Part shown: positions 1-9,413 of the stretch, one piece after another
How positions within the stretch are numbered: the first letter of the stretch is position 1
Layout of the letters: every line of letters begins with the position of its first letter
NCBI GenBank assembly: GCA_028823445.1
Contig: JAPKBH010000009.1
Location: 1-63,073 of the forward strand
Direction of reading: 5' to 3'
DNA length: 63,073 nucleotides
Source of the DNA: Acidimicrobiales bacterium
Lineage (GTDB): Bacteria > Actinomycetota > Acidimicrobiia > Acidimicrobiales > MedAcidi-G1
Notes under the pieces: model-generated
The model's input: the letters and a program-made list of their open reading frames with translations, nothing else
Database searches by the model: none
Told to the model about the DNA's origin: nothing
Position numbers and translations under genes: made by a program

Positions 1-101
1 TCCGGCTGAAGTAGTAACTGAGGAGGCTCCGGCCGCTGAGGAAGCTCCGGCTGAAGTAGTAACTGAGGAGGCTCCGGCCGCTGAGGAAGCTCCGGCTGAA
101 G
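1..101 (+). repeat. 45-bp perfect tandem repeat in the rpsB tail
   Basis: Positions 1-45 and 46-90 are identical, and 91-101 begins a third copy. The unit is 15 codons, so copy-number change would keep the reading frame. The array probably continues to the left of the window. Confidence 0.95.
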
Positions 102-121
102 AAACCACCAAGGAGGCCTAG
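1..121 (+). CDS. rpsB: 30S ribosomal protein S2, C-terminal tail only (partial)
   Basis: Only the last 39 codons are in the window, ending with TAG at 119-121. They encode a Pro/Ala/Glu/Val-rich acidic tail ending in EETTKEA. The tail alone would not identify the protein. The call rests on position: it ends 2 bp before tsf, and rpsB-tsf is one of the most conserved bacterial gene pairs, while acidic extensions on S2 are known in Actinomycetota. No part of the conserved S2 fold is visible. The tail is built from perfect 15-residue repeats. Confidence 0.75.
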   Translation, partial: PAEVVTEEAPAAEEAPAEVVTEEAPAAEEAPAEETTKEA

Positions 122-123
122 TC

Positions 124-915
124 GTGGCCGACATAACTGCAAAAGAAGTAAAAGCGCTGCGTGACGCTACCGGCGCCGGAATGATGGATGCCAAAGGCGC
201 ACTGGTGGAAACCGGCGGCGACGCCGAAGCAGCGGCACAGTTATTGCGAGAAAAAGGTTTGGCTAAAGCGGCCAAACGAACTGACCGATCAAACATCGAA
301 GGTGCGGTGGCTCTTGCTGTAGAAGGCAACCGGGCCGCTTTGGTTCACATCAAGTGTGAAACCGATTTCTCCGCAAAATCAGATGGCTTCGTTGCTTTCG
401 TAAACGAGTTGGTAGCAGCAGTCTTGGCTGAAGGGCCATCGGCTATGGACGCCCGAGAGGCTGCCCTTGACGACCTACGTCTGTCGGTGAAAGAAAATAT
501 TGAAATAGGAAAGATTGAATTAGTAGATGCCAGCGAAGGCAACTTGATCGACACTTACCTACACGTCCAAGACGGCCGTGGAGTAAACGGGGTCATCGTT
601 GAAGGCTCCGGGGTAAGTCAAGAAGATCTTCACCAAATTGCTCTACACGTGGCCTTTGCTAAACCAGCGGCCTTAACCCGAGATGAAATTTCTGAAGAAG
701 CAATCGAAAAAGAACGAGCCGCTCTTTTGGAAATCACCAAAGCCGAAGGAAAACCTGAACAAGCTTGGGACAAGATCGTGGAAGGCCGGATGACCGGTTG
801 GTTCCGTGAATCAGTACTTCTTGATCAAGGGCTCCACGGCGACAAGGTAACTGTGCGAGACTCTGTGGGTGATGGCGAAATCGTTCAATTCAACCAGGCT
901 TACCTCGGAGGCTGA
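124..915 (+). CDS. tsf: Elongation factor Ts
   Basis: EF-Ts is the guanine nucleotide exchange factor that recharges EF-Tu with GTP. The 263-residue protein opens with the [20 protein letters not shown] stretch typical of the N-terminal domain, which contacts EF-Tu. The [16 protein letters not shown] signature follows near residue 80. Length is normal for forms with a full core. The GTG start at 124 lies 2 bp after the rpsB stop, and the AAGGAGG before it, inside the end of rpsB, is a strong ribosome binding site. It is cotranscribed with rpsB and pyrH. Confidence 0.97.
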   Translation: MADITAKEVKALRDATGAGMMDAKGALVETGGDAEAAAQLLREKGLAKAAKRTDRSNIEGAVALAVEGNRAALVHIKCETDFSAKSDGFVAFVNELVAAVLAEGPSAMDAREAALDDLRLSVKENIEIGKIELVDASEGNLIDTYLHVQDGRGVNGVIVEGSGVSQEDLHQIALHVAFAKPAALTRDEISEEAIEKERAALLEITKAEGKPEQAWDKIVEGRMTGWFRESVLLDQGLHGDKVTVRDSVGDGEIVQFNQAYLGG

Positions 916-917
916 TC

Positions 918-1649
918 TTGTCTGATCGTCTTACCTCTCGCTGGGACAGAGTTCTTTTAAAAGTCTCTGGTGAAGCATTTGCTGGTGAAGATGGTTATGG
1001 CATCAACGGTGAGGTTGTCACCAAGATTGCTCAAGAAATAGCAGACGTCCGTCGCGACTTTGCTGTTGACCTTGCGGTGGTAGTGGGTGGTGGAAACATT
1101 TGGCGAGGCATGTCTGGTGCTGGTGCGGGCATGGACCGTGCTCAAGCCGACTACATGGGCATGTTGGCCACGGCCATTAACGCTTTGGCGCTCCAGGACA
1201 CCTTGGAACAATTAGGCCAACCCACTCGGGTGCAAACGGCTATTCATATGTCGCAGATTGCTGAGCCGTATATTCGCCGCCGAGCCATCCGCCACTTAGA
1301 AAAAGGCCGTGTGGTCATTTTTGCGGGAGGAACTGGAAACCCTTTCTTCACCACAGATACCGCAGCTGCTCTACGAGCGGTGGAGATGGAAGCACAAGTG
1401 GTGCTTAAAGGGTCGCATTCCGGCACCGACGGTATTTACACCTCAGACCCTCGCCTCGACTCGACGGCCACTAAAATAGACGAAATCAGCCACCTTGAAG
1501 TTGTCCAACAAGGGTTAAAAGCTATGGACACCACGGCCATTACTTTGTGCATGGATAATCAAATGCCCATCGTAATGTTTGACCTTATGGTCCCCGGCAA
1601 CGTGAGATCCATCCTTGCCGGTGAGTCGGTCGGTACGCTGGTTACCTAA
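918..1649 (+). CDS. pyrH: UMP kinase
   Basis: Hexameric bacterial UMP kinase of the amino-acid-kinase fold, phosphorylating UMP to UDP in pyrimidine synthesis. The 243 residues show the N-terminal nucleotide-binding [11 protein letters not shown], the glycine-rich [10 protein letters not shown] and the C-terminal TAITLCMDN region. The start is TTG at 918, with GGAGG at 907-911 suitably placed before it inside the end of tsf. It sits in the conserved tsf-pyrH-frr order. Confidence 0.97.
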   Translation: MSDRLTSRWDRVLLKVSGEAFAGEDGYGINGEVVTKIAQEIADVRRDFAVDLAVVVGGGNIWRGMSGAGAGMDRAQADYMGMLATAINALALQDTLEQLGQPTRVQTAIHMSQIAEPYIRRRAIRHLEKGRVVIFAGGTGNPFFTTDTAAALRAVEMEAQVVLKGSHSGTDGIYTSDPRLDSTATKIDEISHLEVVQQGLKAMDTTAITLCMDNQMPIVMFDLMVPGNVRSILAGESVGTLVT

Positions 1650-1661
1650 CAAGGGGTGACG

Positions 1662-2231
1662 TTGAGTAACGAAATGATTCAAATGGTTCTCGAAGAGACC
1701 GAAGAGCGCATGACTGAGGCGGTGACGCATAGCCGTCGCGAGTTTTCTACCATTCGCACTGGTCGTGCTTCTTCTACGCTGGTTGAGCGATTGACCGTTG
1801 AGGCCTACGGCGTAGAAATGAAAATGTTGGAGTTGGCAAGCTTTGCGGTGCCAGAGGCCCGGCAATTGCTTATTACTCCGCATGACCCGGCCAATGTGGG
1901 AGCGGTAGAAAAAGCTATTATGAAAGCCGAATTGGGGCTCACCCCCAGTAACGATGGTCATGCGGTTCGCCTGACTTTTCCCGAGTTGACCGAAGAACGG
2001 CGTCGGGATCTGGTACGAATGGTAAACACCATGGCCGAAGACGGAAAGACTCGTCTCCGGGGTCAGCGGCGAAATGCCCGTAAAGACCTCGACGATATTT
2101 CCGACGATGGCGGGGTGTCAGAAGACGACATCAAGCATGCATCGCAACAACTCGATGACCTTATCCACCGATACGAAGCCGAAATTGATCAAGCCCGATC
2201 AGCAAAGGAAAGTGACTTACTTGAGGTGTGA
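1662..2231 (+). CDS. frr: Ribosome recycling factor
   Basis: RRF splits post-termination ribosomes together with EF-G. The protein has the three-helix-bundle signatures FSTIRTGRAS near residue 30, ITPHD in the middle, and LTEERRRDLVRM later. I chose TTG at 1662 (189 residues) because AAGGGG at 1651-1656 is 5 nt upstream. GTG at 1656 is in frame but overlaps that ribosome binding site and would add two residues. It follows pyrH by 12 bp. Confidence 0.96.
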   Translation: MSNEMIQMVLEETEERMTEAVTHSRREFSTIRTGRASSTLVERLTVEAYGVEMKMLELASFAVPEARQLLITPHDPANVGAVEKAIMKAELGLTPSNDGHAVRLTFPELTEERRRDLVRMVNTMAEDGKTRLRGQRRNARKDLDDISDDGGVSEDDIKHASQQLDDLIHRYEAEIDQARSAKESDLLEV

Positions 2232-2258
2232 GCCTTTTGTAGAGACCTGGGAGAACCA

Positions 2259-3530
2259 ATGAACGACCAACAAAACTTTGAAGAAATACGTATTTTGGGT
2301 TTAGAGCCCACCGAGGACGAGGTAGCCCCCGGGCGCTCGGTGTTCGGCGAGGGCTCAGCGGAAGAAGAATTACCGCATTGGACCGATACTCCGTCGGCCC
2401 CTCCGGAACAAGATAAATGGGCCGATTTAGTGGAAGAAGCCCCACGTTGGGCCGATGACGTGCCAACCGAACATGAATCGCAACAGCCGGTGGGCGAGGC
2501 AGGCGAGCCAGCCACTCTTTTCTTTGGTGAAGAAGCAACCGAAGCAGCGGCGGCGGTTAGCGGAGATTTCAACCCACCTTTGCTTCCACCAAATGAAGAA
2601 GCATTGCCGCCCGTGGACGCACCGGCACCAGTGGCCGAGGCCACACCGAAACGCCGTAGCGGAGGTGGCGGAGCCAAGCCTCGCAAACGTCCAGAAAAAT
2701 CTTCAGGCGGTGAGCGGGATATGCCCATGGCCATTGTCACCGGTCTCGGTTTGGCTGCTCTTGTTTTAGTGGCCTTCAAATTGGGTACCGGGGCCACCAT
2801 GGCCCTGTCTACGGTTATTTTGACCTTGGCCGCCGCCGAGTTTTTTATGGCGGTACGCCGTTCGGGTTACCAACCAGCTTCGCTGCTGGGCATAGTGGCG
2901 GTCGCCGCATTAAACCTCGGGGCGTATTGGCGTTTTGAAGCCGCCATACCAGTGGTGCTTATGCTCACCGTTTTGTTTACTTTCCTTTGGTACCTCACCG
3001 GTGTTGATCGAGATGCCCCGATGTTGAACGTATCGGTCACCCTTTTCGGTGTGCTCTACATCGGCTTGTTGGGCTCATTTATTGGACTCATGCTGAACGA
3101 TGTCAACGGCATCGGCATGCTTCTTGCTGCCGTATTAGCGGCGGTGGCTTACGACACCGGCGGACTGCTGGTGGGCCGTGTAGCAGGCCGTACGCCTTTG
3201 GCTGCGGTGAGCCCGAACAAAACTATGGAAGGCCTGCTGGGTGGCATGGCCGCATCCTTCGGGGTGACGGTGGTAATCACTGGGCAGATAACGCCTTTCG
3301 GCGACACCCCCGGCGACTTGGGTTCTGTGTTTGTCCTTGGGGTGGTGGCTGCCTTGGCAGCCCCGCTGGGCGACCTTTGCGAGTCCATGATTAAACGAGA
3401 CCTCGGCCTTAAAGACATGGGAAGCATCTTGCCGGGCCACGGCGGTTTGTTGGACCGTTTTGATGCTTTGCTCTTCGTTTTGCCGGCCACTTACTACACC
3501 GCTCGTTTGCTTAACTTGTTCGGGGGCTGA
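2259..3530 (+). CDS. cdsA: Phosphatidate cytidylyltransferase with an acidic N-terminal extension
   Basis: Makes CDP-diacylglycerol from phosphatidate and CTP at the membrane, feeding the PgsA encoded at 32768. The first ~150 of 423 residues are acidic and Pro/Ala-rich, probably disordered, ending in a basic stretch. Then come multiple hydrophobic helices. From about residue 377 the CDS family signature is complete: SMIKR, then LKD and LPGHGGLLDRFD. A GGGAGAACC ribosome binding site precedes ATG 2259. The long cytoplasmic extension is not needed for catalysis in the family and its role is unknown. Confidence 0.93.
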   Translation: MNDQQNFEEIRILGLEPTEDEVAPGRSVFGEGSAEEELPHWTDTPSAPPEQDKWADLVEEAPRWADDVPTEHESQQPVGEAGEPATLFFGEEATEAAAAVSGDFNPPLLPPNEEALPPVDAPAPVAEATPKRRSGGGGAKPRKRPEKSSGGERDMPMAIVTGLGLAALVLVAFKLGTGATMALSTVILTLAAAEFFMAVRRSGYQPASLLGIVAVAALNLGAYWRFEAAIPVVLMLTVLFTFLWYLTGVDRDAPMLNVSVTLFGVLYIGLLGSFIGLMLNDVNGIGMLLAAVLAAVAYDTGGLLVGRVAGRTPLAAVSPNKTMEGLLGGMAASFGVTVVITGQITPFGDTPGDLGSVFVLGVVAALAAPLGDLCESMIKRDLGLKDMGSILPGHGGLLDRFDALLFVLPATYYTARLLNLFGG

Positions 3531-3537
3531 CCCGAAG

Positions 3538-3559
3538 CCGCCTCGGCTTTTTGAGGCGG
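3538..3559 (+). other. Hairpin between cdsA and dxr
   Basis: CCGCCTC (3538-3544) pairs with GAGGCGG (3553-3559) around an 8-nt loop that contains a T run. It ends directly before the dxr -10 hexamer. It may close off cdsA transcripts or be incidental; there is no T tract after the stem. Confidence 0.45.
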
Positions 3560-3565
3560 TACGGT
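3560..3565 (+). promoter_or_regulatory. Putative leaderless -10 (TACGGT) for dxr
   Basis: TACGGT fits TAnnnT and ends 6 nt before ATG 3572, so transcription would begin at or next to the start codon. One of a recurring set in this window. Confidence 0.5.
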
Positions 3566-3571
3566 CTTGCT

Positions 3572-4729
3572 ATGTCTGTAACCTCTGTCGCTGTTCTCGG
3601 GTCTACGGGTTCTATCGGCACGCAAACCCTTGAGGTGGTTGCTGCTTGTCCAGAGGACTACGAGGTGGTTGCTTTAGGTGCGGCGTCGTCCATTGATTTG
3701 TTGGTTGAACAAGCAGAGCGCTTTCGCCCGAAAGTGGTGGCTTTGGCTGATCAAAGCCGGGCCACAGAACTGAGTGAGCGGGTACCGGCCGGTATCGAAG
3801 TTTTGGCTGGTCCGCAGGCTTTAGCCGAGGCTGCAGTTATCGCTGAGGTAGCCATTAACGGGGTGGTTGGTTTCGCTGGTTTGTCGGTCACTTTGGCGAC
3901 GTTGCTGGCCGGTCGCCGTTTGGGTTTGGCCAACAAAGAGTCGCTGATTGCCGCCGGGCCAGTAGTTCAGCGGGCTCGGGCTACTCCGGGAGCGGAGATC
4001 CTTCCGGTAGATAGCGAGCATTGCGCCATTCACCAATGTTTGCGGGCCAACGACAACCATGAGCGAGTAGCCAGCATTGTGTTGACCGCATCGGGTGGCC
4101 CTTTTCGAGGGCGGAGCGCCGCCGAGTTGGCCACCATTACTATTGAAGAAGCATTGGATCACCCCACCTGGTCAATGGGCCCAAAAATTACGGTTGATTC
4201 TTCGACCTTGATGAACAAAGGCCTTGAGGTAATCGAAGCCCGTGAGTTGTTTGGGGTGGGTTACGACCAAATTGATGTGGTGGTGCATCCGCAGTCCATT
4301 GTGCATTCCATGGTGACTTTCTCTGATGGAGCGACGATGGCTCAACTGTCGCTTCCCGATATGCGGCTCTGCATGGGTTACGCCTTGGCTTACCCCGACC
4401 GCTTAGACGTGCCCTTTGGGGCCATTGATTGGACGGAGCTTTCTCGTCTAGATTTCGAAGCACCAGATCGTGAAGCGTTCCCTTGTTTGGATTTGGCTTT
4501 TGCTGCGGGACGTTTGGGCGAAACAGCGCCGGCTTGGCTTAACGCCGCCAACGAAGTTGCTGTCCAAGCGTTTCTTGACGGAGCACTTTCTTGGGTGGGG
4601 ATTGGCGAGACCTTGAAAAAGATGCTGGAGGCTTGGCCCGGTAGTTCAGCCGATGGGGTAGAGGCAGTTCTTTTGGCCGATGAGCAATCTCGAACGGCCA
4701 CTCAAGATTTGATTAAGAAGGAAGCATGA
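3572..4729 (+). CDS. dxr: 1-deoxy-D-xylulose 5-phosphate reductoisomerase
   Basis: First committed step of the MEP isoprenoid pathway: DXP to 2-C-methylerythritol 4-phosphate with NADPH. The N-terminus has the Rossmann motif VLGSTGSIGTQT. The metal and substrate region reads PVDSEHCAI near residue 150 and is followed by ASGGPF and the MNKGLEVIEA motif. ATG 3572 (385 residues) starts right before the conserved motif and fits the -10 hexamer at 3560. A TTG at 3551 is in frame but would add seven unrelated residues. It overlaps rseP by 4 bp. Confidence 0.96.
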   Translation: MSVTSVAVLGSTGSIGTQTLEVVAACPEDYEVVALGAASSIDLLVEQAERFRPKVVALADQSRATELSERVPAGIEVLAGPQALAEAAVIAEVAINGVVGFAGLSVTLATLLAGRRLGLANKESLIAAGPVVQRARATPGAEILPVDSEHCAIHQCLRANDNHERVASIVLTASGGPFRGRSAAELATITIEEALDHPTWSMGPKITVDSSTLMNKGLEVIEARELFGVGYDQIDVVVHPQSIVHSMVTFSDGATMAQLSLPDMRLCMGYALAYPDRLDVPFGAIDWTELSRLDFEAPDREAFPCLDLAFAAGRLGETAPAWLNAANEVAVQAFLDGALSWVGIGETLKKMLEAWPGSSADGVEAVLLADEQSRTATQDLIKKEA

Positions 4730-6141
4730 CCGAAGAAAAGTTTGAACCGGCGGGATCTTCGCGCCGAGTCACGGCGTTATTGACCGTAGTGTTTTTAGGC
4801 TGGGCGGGCGGTGTTTCACTTTTGGTGGTGATTGGCGCTTTTGTGGTCATGTTGGCGTTGCACGAACTGGGACACCTTTTGGTTGCTCGCTGGTCGGGTA
4901 TGCAAGTTACTGAGTATTTCATTGGGTTTGGCCCGCGTATTTGGTCAATGCGTCGTGGTGAAACCGAATACGGGGTGAAGGCCATTCCTGCCGGCGCTTA
5001 CGTGCGCATTACCGGTATGTCCAGCATGGAAGAGGTAGCGCCGGTAGACGAGCATCGTTCTTTTCGGGCGCAGTCGTTTCCTCGCCGGGTAGCGGTGGCT
5101 TTCGCTGGTTCGGGGATGCAATTTTTGTTGGCTATTGCTTTGTTGACAGTTTTGTTCACCACCATTGGTCGCCCCGATAGTTCATCTTGGGAGGTCGGGG
5201 TGGTCGTTGAGGGTTCGACGGCCCAAAGCCTTGGGGTGGTAAGCGGGGACCAAGTAGAAAAAGTGGCTGGGGTATCGGTAGAAGATTTTGAAAAGTTTGG
5301 CGAGGTGGTGCGTGCTTCAATTGGCCATCTGGTTCCGTTCGAAATCAACCATGAAGGTACTTCGTTTGTGCGGACCGCCCGGTTGAACGAACGACTGACG
5401 GTCATCGGGGCCGCAGCGTTTGCTGGCTTGCAAGAAGGTGACCAACTGGTTTCTGTCGATCACGCCCCGGTGCGGTATTGGTCAGATCTTCCGGCGTCGT
5501 TGGAGGGGCAGGGGCCGGTACGGGTTGAGGCGCTGCGTTATGGCCAAGACACGGTGGTGCTAATGGTGGCGATCAATAAACTGCCCACCGAAGCTATGGC
5601 GGTAAGTGGTTTTTTTGGGGTTTCTCCGCAGCGACCACTGGTCACCGAAAATATTGTTTCGGCAACTGGCCAAGCAGTTTCTGAAGTAGCGGAATTGGTG
5701 GCTGCTTCTGCTAAAGCTTTGGTGAAGTTTTTCACTCCGGGGGGAATTGCCGATTTTGTTCGAGGCACGGTCAGCAGCGACGGGGGTGAAGCAGCGGATG
5801 GGGTGGCGTTAACTTCTGAAGATGAAAACCGACTGCTTTCTATTTATGGGGCGGCCCGGTTGGGGAGTGCAGCTTTCGAGTCGGGGATTTACCAGTTCAT
5901 CTGGTTCATGGTGCTTATCAATGTATTTATTGCGGTGTTTAACTTGGTACCTTTGTTGCCGTTCGACGGCGGACATATAGCGATCGCTATTTATGAGCGG
6001 TTGCGTTCCTTTGGCGGTCGCGATTATCGCGCTGATGCTTCAAAGTTGCTGCCGCTTACTTGGGTGGTGTTGATGTTTTTATTGTCGTTGTCTGCTCTGG
6101 CGCTTTTTCGCGACATCGTTGATCTCCCAGATTTTGGTTGA
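4726..6141 (+). CDS. rseP: Site-2 intramembrane zinc protease, RseP family (M50)
   Basis: Membrane metalloprotease that cuts substrates such as anti-sigma factors within the bilayer. The first helix carries the HELGH zinc motif at residues 46-50. The middle holds PDZ-like sequence, with VVVEGSTAQSLGVVSGDQV around residue 160. A C-terminal helix carries NLVPLLPFDGGH with the third ligand Asp. 471 residues is normal to slightly long. The ATG overlaps the dxr stop (ATGA), so the two are translationally coupled; dxr-rseP-ispG is a common order. Confidence 0.93.
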   Translation: MTEEKFEPAGSSRRVTALLTVVFLGWAGGVSLLVVIGAFVVMLALHELGHLLVARWSGMQVTEYFIGFGPRIWSMRRGETEYGVKAIPAGAYVRITGMSSMEEVAPVDEHRSFRAQSFPRRVAVAFAGSGMQFLLAIALLTVLFTTIGRPDSSSWEVGVVVEGSTAQSLGVVSGDQVEKVAGVSVEDFEKFGEVVRASIGHLVPFEINHEGTSFVRTARLNERLTVIGAAAFAGLQEGDQLVSVDHAPVRYWSDLPASLEGQGPVRVEALRYGQDTVVLMVAINKLPTEAMAVSGFFGVSPQRPLVTENIVSATGQAVSEVAELVAASAKALVKFFTPGGIADFVRGTVSSDGGEAADGVALTSEDENRLLSIYGAARLGSAAFESGIYQFIWFMVLINVFIAVFNLVPLLPFDGGHIAIAIYERLRSFGGRDYRADASKLLPLTWVVLMFLLSLSALALFRDIVDLPDFG

Positions 6142-6166
6142 GCTGTTGCAAACGAGAAGTAAGTCT

Positions 6167-6182
6167 CTTGCCTCGGGGCAAG
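6167..6182 (+). terminator. Short hairpin after rseP
   Basis: CTTGCC (6167-6172) and GGCAAG (6177-6182) form a 6-bp stem with a TCGG tetraloop, 26 bp after the rseP stop and upstream of the ispG -10. It has no T tract, so termination is only possible, not shown. Confidence 0.35.
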
Positions 6183-6194
6183 CCAGATAGCGGG

Positions 6195-6200
6195 TAGCCT
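6195..6200 (+). promoter_or_regulatory. Putative leaderless -10 (TAGCCT) for ispG
   Basis: TAGCCT ends 7 nt before ATG 6208, and no ribosome binding site is present between them. The layout matches leaderless transcription. Confidence 0.5.
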
Positions 6201-6207
6201 CAGCACT

Positions 6208-7437
6208 ATGGAGGTTCAATCCACTTTTCCCCGTCGTTCTACTCATCAGGTCATGGTGGGCGACGTCCCGGTGGGCGGTGGTGCGCCGATAAGCGTTCAG
6301 TCCATGACGGTGACAAAGACCGCCGATCATGAAGCTACTTTGCAGCAAATCTATGACCTCGCTATGGCGGGAGCAGACATTGTTCGCTGCACCTGTAACG
6401 AACCAGAAGCAGCCGAGGGGCTGGCGCGGATTGTTCCCCGGTCGCCGGTGCCCATTGTGGCCGACATTCATCACCAATACCGCATGGCGTTAGCCGCTTT
6501 GGAAGCTGGCGTGGATTGCTTACGCCTGAACCCAGGCAATATCCGTAAACCGGAGCACATCAAGGCGGTGGCTCGAGAAGCCAAAGACCGTGGTGTTCCG
6601 ATTCGCATCGGGGTAAACGGGGGGTCGTTGCATCCTGATTTGTACGCCAAATATGGCGACGTGGTGACCCCAGAAGCCATGGTGGAATCGGCACTTCAAG
6701 AGATCGGTTATTTCTCTGAGGTGGGTTTTGATCAGATAAAGATTTCGGTGAAGGCTTCGAGCGTGCCGTTGATGATTGATGCTTATCGGCAACTGGCTGA
6801 ACTCACCGAACACCCACTGCATTTGGGGGTCACCGAGGCTGGGCCATTGCCGGGTGGTTTGTTGAAATCCACGGCGGGTATTGCCACGTTGTTGGCGGAA
6901 GGTATTGGCGACACCATCCGTTATTCCCTTACTGCTGACCCTATTGAAGAGGCCAAAGCGGGACGCCAGTTGTTGGAGTCCATGGGCCTGCGGGAACGGA
7001 AAAACGTTGATTTGATTGCTTGTCCGAGTTGCGGCCGGGCCGAAATTGATGTGGTGGCGGTGGCCGAAGAAGCGCTGGCTGCTTTTGCTGATCGAGAGAT
7101 TCCGTTACAAATAGCCATCATGGGGTGCGTGGTCAACGGTCCCGGCGAAGCGCGTGATGCTGATTTGGGTATAGCGGCTGGTAATCACCGGGGACATTTG
7201 TTTATTAAGGGCCGCAATGCGGCGGTGGTTCCCGAAGATGAAATGGTTTCAACTTTGGTGGAGTGGGCAGATTTTATTATGGAACACGGCGCCGATGCGG
7301 CGCTTGCTCGAGTGGATGTAGATCGAGCGGAACGAGAGGCGGCCCGAGATCGTGATCGTTTGTTGGCTTCCCAGGGTGTAGACGCAAATGATTCTGGTAC
7401 CCGTATTGAAATGATTCGCCGCCACACCGAGGCCTAA
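6208..7437 (+). CDS. ispG: 4-hydroxy-3-methylbut-2-en-1-yl diphosphate synthase
   Basis: Penultimate step of the MEP pathway: reduces MEcPP to HMBPP using a [4Fe-4S] cluster. The N-terminal TIM barrel begins near PISVQSMT. The cluster ligands are Cys272 and Cys275 in ACPSCGR and Cys307 in MGCVVNGPGEA, with the fourth ligand Glu in the same GPGEA motif. The 409-residue length fits the short bacterial form. It follows rseP by 66 bp and probably has its own promoter. Confidence 0.97.
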   Translation: MEVQSTFPRRSTHQVMVGDVPVGGGAPISVQSMTVTKTADHEATLQQIYDLAMAGADIVRCTCNEPEAAEGLARIVPRSPVPIVADIHHQYRMALAALEAGVDCLRLNPGNIRKPEHIKAVAREAKDRGVPIRIGVNGGSLHPDLYAKYGDVVTPEAMVESALQEIGYFSEVGFDQIKISVKASSVPLMIDAYRQLAELTEHPLHLGVTEAGPLPGGLLKSTAGIATLLAEGIGDTIRYSLTADPIEEAKAGRQLLESMGLRERKNVDLIACPSCGRAEIDVVAVAEEALAAFADREIPLQIAIMGCVVNGPGEARDADLGIAAGNHRGHLFIKGRNAAVVPEDEMVSTLVEWADFIMEHGADAALARVDVDRAEREAARDRDRLLASQGVDANDSGTRIEMIRRHTEA

Positions 7438-7512
7438 TCGTTTTTGACCCTGGCCATGGGGTAGTCCCTAAGCCGATGGGTAGGTTTTTCTGTGGACGGG
7501 CGGGAAGTCCGG

Positions 7513-7518
7513 TATGCT
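7513..7518 (+). promoter_or_regulatory. Possible -10 (TATGCT) for the rimP-nusA-infB block
   Basis: TATGCT at 7513-7518 is the best -10-like hexamer in the 183-bp gap before rimP. No convincing -35 was found. It would give a leader of about 100 nt that includes the hairpin at 7552. Confidence 0.35.
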
Positions 7519-7551
7519 CTTCTGTTGCGTACATCGTGCAGTTTCTGACGA

Positions 7552-7575
7552 GGCGTGGGCTTGGCCCACGCCTTT
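7552..7575 (+). terminator. Strong hairpin in the ispG-rimP gap (terminator or leader attenuator)
   Basis: GGCGTGGGC (7552-7560) and GCCCACGCC (7564-7572) form a perfect 9-bp stem with a 3-nt loop, followed by TTTCTC. It could end ispG transcripts. If the -10 at 7513 is used, it lies in the rimP leader instead and could attenuate the operon. Confidence 0.55.
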
Positions 7576-7620
7576 CTCATTTGCTGCATTTAGGGCTAAA
7601 AGGACAACAAAGGAGGTGCC

Positions 7621-8151
7621 ATGGGAGTAATTGAACGAGTCGAAACCTTGGTGGCTCCGTTGTGCGACCGAGTAGGTGTCGAGCTTTTTGACCTGGAATA
7701 CGAAGGCGGCGTTGTTCGTCTGGTTATTGACCACCCTGATGGGGTTGGTATGGGCGCCATTGCCCAGTTAACTCGAGAAGTTTCTCGGGCCTTTGACCAC
7801 GAAGAACCTGTTCACGGCACTTACACCATTGAGGTAACGAGCCCCGGGTTGGAACGTTCCTTGAAAAAGCCTGGCCATTTTACTCGAGCTTTGGGCGAAA
7901 CAGTCACCATAAAAACTCAACCTGGGGTTGAGGGAGAGCGCCGTTTCGGCGGGGTTTTAGAGTCCAGCGACGAGACTACGGCCACCATACGTTTAGAAGA
8001 TGGGGTCACCCGCACGGTGGCATTCAGCGAGATTTTAAAAGCACGCACTGTTTTTGATTGGGCGCCTGAACCAAAAGGGCCCCGACGAACTGATGAACGA
8101 CCTGCATCAACTGGTGCCGGGTCATCTACGGAAAGCGAAGTGAAGCAATGA
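7621..8151 (+). CDS. rimP: Ribosome maturation factor RimP
   Basis: Assists 30S subunit assembly. The 176 residues show the N-terminal domain (GVELFDLEYEGG then LVIDHPDGVG), the linker YTIEVTSPGLERSLKKPGHF around residue 75, and a C-terminal SH3-like domain. AAAGGAGG just before ATG 7621 is a near-perfect ribosome binding site. It heads the rimP-nusA-ylxR-infB-rbfA-truB block and overlaps nusA by 4 bp. Confidence 0.95.
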   Translation: MGVIERVETLVAPLCDRVGVELFDLEYEGGVVRLVIDHPDGVGMGAIAQLTREVSRAFDHEEPVHGTYTIEVTSPGLERSLKKPGHFTRALGETVTIKTQPGVEGERRFGGVLESSDETTATIRLEDGVTRTVAFSEILKARTVFDWAPEPKGPRRTDERPASTGAGSSTESEVKQ

Positions 8152-9413
8152 ACTCCGAAATGATGGAAGCACTCCAAGCCCTCGCTGTGGATAGAGGGAT
8201 CTCTCCCGAAGCGCTTTTTGCCGCATTGGCCGACGCTTTAGAGTCGGCATACAAGCGCATGCCGGGCGCCGAAGAGTTCTCTTGGGTGACCATTGATTCT
8301 GAAACGATGGAGATTCGGGTATTTGCGCAAAAACTTGACGAAGAAGGTGAAGTTATTGGCGAAGAGTTTGAGGTTACTCCCGACAACTTTGGCCGAATTG
8401 CTGCCACCACGGCTCGACAAGTCATGGGGCAACGTATTCGCGAAGCCGAACGGGACCTTAAATACGAAGAATACGCAGGTCGCGAAGGCGACATCGTCAC
8501 CGGCCTTATTCAACAAACCGATGCTCGTTACACGCTGTTGGATCTCGGTCGAGTTGAAGCACTGCTCCCTCAAGCCGAACAAGTTCCCTTTGAACGCCCG
8601 GAAGCTAATACCCGCTTGAAGGCTTACATCGTAGAGGTTCGTAAGACCTCGAAGGGCCCACAAATTGTGGTGAGTCGCACCCATCCTGGGTTGATTAAAC
8701 GTCTCTTCGAACTTGAAGTTCCAGAAATCGCTGATGGAGTAGTAGAGATTCGTTCGTGTGCCCGTGAACCCGGGCATCGCACCAAGATTGCTGTGGGCTC
8801 CAACGACCCTCAGGTTGACCCTGTGGGCGCTTGTGTGGGGGCCCGAGGTGCTCGAGTTCGCATGGTGGTTAACGAGCTACGTGGCGAAAAAATTGACATC
8901 GTTCCTTTCTCGGAAGACCCCGCAGACTTCGTTATGAAAGCGCTGTCACCAGCCAAAGTCAACGAAGTATTGATTGACGAAGAAACTGGTACCGCCACGG
9001 TGATCGTGCCCGACTACCAGTTGTCGTTGGCCATTGGTAAAGAAGGGCAAAATGCTCGATTGGCGGCCCGGATGACTGGGTGGCGAGTGGACATTAAGAG
9101 CGAAACTCAGGTTGCCGAAGAGGCAGCCTTTGCCGCCACCGACTGGGCTGAAGGTGAATGGGTACTCGACGAAGAAACCGGTGAAAACGTTTGGAAGGCT
9201 GCTGACGGCGGCCAAGATGTGCTGGCCGGCGATTACGGCGGCAGTGCTGAAGAAGAAGAAAGTGCGGAAGCGGAGACCGAAGCCGAAACTGAACTAGAAA
9301 CTGAGGCAGAAGTCGAAACTGAAGCCGAGGTTGCTTCTGAAGCTTCCGATGAAGAGGTGGCTCCTGAAGCCTCTACAGAAGAAGCTCCCGCTGAAGAAAC
9401 CGAAGAGCAATAG
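8148..9413 (+). CDS. nusA: Transcription termination/antitermination factor NusA
   Basis: Binds RNA polymerase and nascent RNA, controlling pausing, termination and antitermination. Order: N-terminal RNAP-binding domain (1-~125), an S1 domain (from ~130, [18 protein letters not shown]), then two KH domains with [14 protein letters not shown] near residue 225 and [18 protein letters not shown] near 295. The last ~75 residues are an acidic Glu/Ala/Thr/Val tail. This resembles the tails of S2 and PNPase in the window. The ATGA overlap with rimP implies coupling. Confidence 0.97.
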   Translation: MNSEMMEALQALAVDRGISPEALFAALADALESAYKRMPGAEEFSWVTIDSETMEIRVFAQKLDEEGEVIGEEFEVTPDNFGRIAATTARQVMGQRIREAERDLKYEEYAGREGDIVTGLIQQTDARYTLLDLGRVEALLPQAEQVPFERPEANTRLKAYIVEVRKTSKGPQIVVSRTHPGLIKRLFELEVPEIADGVVEIRSCAREPGHRTKIAVGSNDPQVDPVGACVGARGARVRMVVNELRGEKIDIVPFSEDPADFVMKALSPAKVNEVLIDEETGTATVIVPDYQLSLAIGKEGQNARLAARMTGWRVDIKSETQVAEEAAFAATDWAEGEWVLDEETGENVWKAADGGQDVLAGDYGGSAEEEESAEAETEAETELETEAEVETEAEVASEASDEEVAPEASTEEAPAEETEEQ

